Under the pieces are notes generated by a model. It worked only from the letters and a program-made list of their open reading frames with translations, had not been told where the DNA came from and did no database searches. A program made the translations under genes and the position numbers. A stretch of DNA of 7,847 bases from Chloroflexota bacterium. Its GTDB lineage: Bacteria > Chloroflexota > Limnocylindria > Limnocylindrales > CSP1-4. Below are positions 5,612 through 7,847 of this stretch, in pieces. Location of the stretch: assembly GCA_021785115.1 (NCBI GenBank), contig JAJYGO010000046.1:1-7847 (forward strand). The letters are read 5' to 3'. The first letter of the stretch is position 1. Each line of letters begins with the position of its first letter.

Positions 5612-6746
5612 TCACGGACCGAGAATCGTGAACCAGCCGCCCCCGAACTGGACGCTGACGGCGAACAGTCCGTACCGCCCCCCCACGCCAGCGGGCTGCC
5701 TTCGCGCTCGGCCACCTGGCGGGGCGCGTACACGAGCATCGCGCAGTACACGGCCGTGAAGGCGGCCAGGCAGCCGAGGGCCGGAGCGACCGCGGCGGGA
5801 CTCGACAGCGCGGCCGCCCCGAGCCGGTCAGACGATGCGACCCCGCCGGTCACGGCAGCCACAAGGCTCCAGAAGAGGTTTCCCGCGGCACGGACGAACG
5901 GCGTGACGAGCGCACGGCGCAGCGTGGCCGGGAGCGGAGGCACGAGCACGCGCATGCCGACCATGATGCGCGCCGCCAGGACACAGAGCCCGAACACCTC
6001 CCACGGCGCGAGGCCGAGCGCGGTCACGCCGCCCGCGGCGACCAGCAGGAGCCCCCCCGAGAACGGGCCGACGCCCGCGCGGTCGAGCAACGACGGACCC
6101 GCCGTCGCATCGCCTGGAGGACGGCGCCCGGCCAGGCACGCGAGGGCGCCGAGGACGCCCGCGAGCAGGAGGAGCCCCTCGACGGGCCGGCCACCGTCGA
6201 ACAGCCCTTTGGTCGCCTGGGCGCGACCGAGGAGCGGAGCGGCCAGCGCCAGGGTATCGCCCGCGATCCACGCCTCGCCCGCCTCGCCGACCGACCATCG
6301 GCCATCCTGCTCGTGGCCGCCGGGCATGGCCGTCCGGAGCGTTCCGTCGGGCGCGAACGTCATCGAGATCGGGCCGGCCACCCAGCCGCGGATCGCCTCC
6401 GTTGGCGAGGCGAGGGCGCCGGGGGACAGCGGCCGGTCCGGCAGACGCTCCAGGTTCATCACCTTGCGGCTCTGCGGCCGGAAGTAGACCCGGACGATCC
6501 CGGCCTCGGGCGCCGCCTGGGCCTCGGAGCGCGGGACCTCGAAGCTGCGCCCGGCGATGTCGAAGTAGTGCGTCGTGAGGCTCGATCCCCTGCTGCTGTT
6601 GGTGGTCATGGTTCGCTTCCCGAGGGTACCCTCCACCATCCCGACGCGGCCCTGCCTCAAGTCCCTCGCGAGCGGGTCCCGGGACGGCATGGCGTGCAGG
6701 GCACGGCCGCCGCCAGCACGAGGAACCCGACACCGAAGCCTGCCAT
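5612..6746 (-). pseudogene. Multi-pass membrane protein gene with two single-base frameshifts
   Basis: The main frame (about 6699 to 5685) encodes a soluble beta-rich part, RDLRQGRVGMVEG through RVYFRPQSRKVMNLE, as in uncharacterised membrane proteins of GC-rich bacteria, followed by hydrophobic segments at about 189-207, 231-259 and 319-341. At the 3' end the frame breaks in a run of seven C (5678-5684; G on the coding strand). Adding one G gives RYGLFAVSVQFGGGWFTILGP and a TGA at 5614-5612, a natural ending. At the 5' end, MAGFGVGFLVLAAAV (ATG at 6746), a plausible first membrane helix, lies in another frame and joins the main one if one base is added at about 6699-6713. With both corrections the gene is exactly 378 codons plus stop. 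Either it is a recent pseudogene or both are sequencing indels. Starts at 6690, 6639 or 6609 are alternatives that avoid the first shift. Function unknown. Confidence 0.72.
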
Positions 6747-7847
6747 CTCCGCCGACGGACGGTGGGTCGCCTACGTGGCCGGCAGTGGCGATGCGGCCGG
6801 CGCGAGGACGATCCGGGTCTGGGACCGCACGACGGGGCAATCGTCGTCACCGGGACCGCTCCGGGGATCGTGCGATCAGCCCGCCCCCTCCGCAGACGGC
6901 CGTTTCCTCGCCTTCCGCTCGGATGCGGCGCTGGTGCCGGCCGACACGAACCGGCTCCCGGACATCTACGTGCTCGACCGCCAGGCGGGCACCTTCGATC
7001 TCATCTCGACGGGAGTCGCTGGCAGGCCCGCGTTCCGCGGCACCGTCGGCCAGCCGTCGATCTCGGCCGATGGCCGGTTCGTGGCCTTCGCCTCCAGCAT
7101 GATCGGGCTCGTCTCCGCGCAGGTCCCGGTCGGGATCACGCAGGTCTACCTGCGTGATCGTTCGGCGGGCACGACCGTGCTCGTCTCGGCGGCAGCCGAC
7201 GGGAGCCCGGGCGATCGGTCGAGCCAGGAGCCGTCGATCAGCGGCGACGGATCGACGATCGCGTTCTCCTCGACAGCGAGCGCGTTCGTCGGAACATCGG
7301 GCCCCCAGGGGGTCTTCGTGTGGAGCGCCGCCGGCGGGGCGATCCAGGAGGCGTCCGTGAGCACCGAGGGCGCACAGCCGGACCGGTCGAGCCTTCAGCC
7401 GTCGCTGTCCGCCGACGGGCGGTACGTGGCGTTCGCCTCGTTCGCGACCGACCTCGTGCCGGGCGACACGAACGGCCTCGCCGACATTTTCGTGCGCGAC
7501 CTCGTGCGCGGTCGAACGACCCGCGTGTCGGTCGGTCCGGGTCCGATCCAGGCCGCAGCGCCCTCCGCCGCCCTCAAGCTGGCTGGCAGCTTCGCGCCGG
7601 CCGCGTCGGTGGACGGCCGGTACGTCGCGTTCGAGTCCGACGCCGCGAACCTCGTGCCCGGCGACACGAACGGCGTTCGCGACGTGTTCGTGCGCGACCG
7701 CCAGCCAGCGATCGCGATCGCCCCGAACCCGCTGGACTTCGGCACCGTCGGACCGGGCGCCCCGGTCGCGCCCCGGGCGGTCACGTTGAGCAGCACGGGG
7801 GCCGGGACGCTCGACGTTTCCGGACTCGCCATCGCCGGCCCGTCCGC
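6694..7847 (+). CDS. TolB/PD40-type beta-propeller protein with ASPM/HYDIN-like Ig domain (partial)
   Basis: From about 6739 the frame encodes six propeller-like repeats with SADGRYVAF-type turns, LVPGDTNG, and DIFVRD strands: near 6745, 6892, 7054, 7234, 7399 and 7606. These match TolB/PD40 (WD40-like) repeats, which build secreted or periplasmic propellers. After RDRQ, the sequence AIAPNPLDFGTVGPGAP begins an ASPM/HYDIN-like (choice-of-anchor D) Ig domain that continues past the window. The protein is thus probably large and exported. The beginning is wrong for the family: no signal peptide and no ribosome site. The frame stays open far upstream only as antisense to the membrane protein gene. 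GTG at 6694 is a nominal start, with the recognisable protein beginning near 6739, so the 5' end has probably been lost at a junction. Ligand and role are unknown. Confidence 0.75.
   Translation, partial: MQGTAAASTRNPTPKPAISADGRWVAYVAGSGDAAGARTIRVWDRTTGQSSSPGPLRGSCDQPAPSADGRFLAFRSDAALVPADTNRLPDIYVLDRQAGTFDLISTGVAGRPAFRGTVGQPSISADGRFVAFASSMIGLVSAQVPVGITQVYLRDRSAGTTVLVSAAADGSPGDRSSQEPSISGDGSTIAFSSTASAFVGTSGPQGVFVWSAAGGAIQEASVSTEGAQPDRSSLQPSLSADGRYVAFASFATDLVPGDTNGLADIFVRDLVRGRTTRVSVGPGPIQAAAPSAALKLAGSFAPAASVDGRYVAFESDAANLVPGDTNGVRDVFVRDRQPAIAIAPNPLDFGTVGPGAPVAPRAVTLSSTGAGTLDVSGLAIAGPS

Noticed and set aside
6622..6633. 12-bp palindrome GAGGGTACCCTC in the membrane protein gene
   Set aside because: It is internal to coding sequence, isolated, and shares no motif with the other dyads; chance is a sufficient explanation.
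7395..7832. Minus-strand 145-codon frame at the right end
   Set aside because: Antisense of the propeller repeats; its internal repeat (PFVSPGTR) is only the complement of the LVPGDTNG coding repeat.

Overview
The window is strongly GC-rich, with third codon positions dominated by G and C. It carries envelope-type proteins common in GC-rich Chloroflexota and Actinobacteria: a lipoprotein with a Pro/Ala/Thr-rich linker, a LysM domain and HAF repeats; a TolB-like propeller; and a hydrophobic DUF-type membrane protein. I lean towards Chloroflexota from the style of the lipoprotein and membrane protein, but this is an impression and no rRNA or marker gene is present to settle it. The mix of an integrase, a cut tRNA gene, a broken gene and one gene lacking its 5' end marks it as accessory, rearranged sequence.

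Layout. (1) 1-1582, minus strand: an AAA-type ATPase with a C-terminal winged helix and a PD-(D/E)XK-like nuclease core, running off the left edge. Its promoter (TTGACA, 17 bp, TATCGT) puts the likely transcription start on the A of the start codon, and a nest of AT-rich palindromes (1616-1650) abuts the -35 box. (2) 1830-2489 and 2611-3933, plus strand: a small protein with a carboxypeptidase-regulatory-like beta domain, then a lipoprotein combining LysM with six HAF-type repeats. (3) 4072-5235, minus strand: a complete tyrosine recombinase. (4) 5236-5611: no protein gene; it holds four inverted repeats, the 5' 48 nt of a tRNA-Gly(TCC) gene whose T arm and 3' acceptor strand are gone, and a probable tRNA promoter. 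(5) 5612-6746, minus strand: a multi-pass membrane protein gene that needs two single-base corrections to read through. (6) about 6739-7847, plus strand: a TolB/PD40-type propeller followed by the start of an ASPM/HYDIN-like Ig domain, lacking a plausible N-terminus and running off the right edge.

The genes do not form one pathway. Two stories stand out: the ATPase-nuclease gene with its compact, probably self-regulated promoter, and the integrase beside a truncated tRNA-Gly with a dyad-rich attachment-site-like spacer. I see no CRISPR array, rRNA or insertion-sequence ends, and nothing that can be called a new system with confidence.
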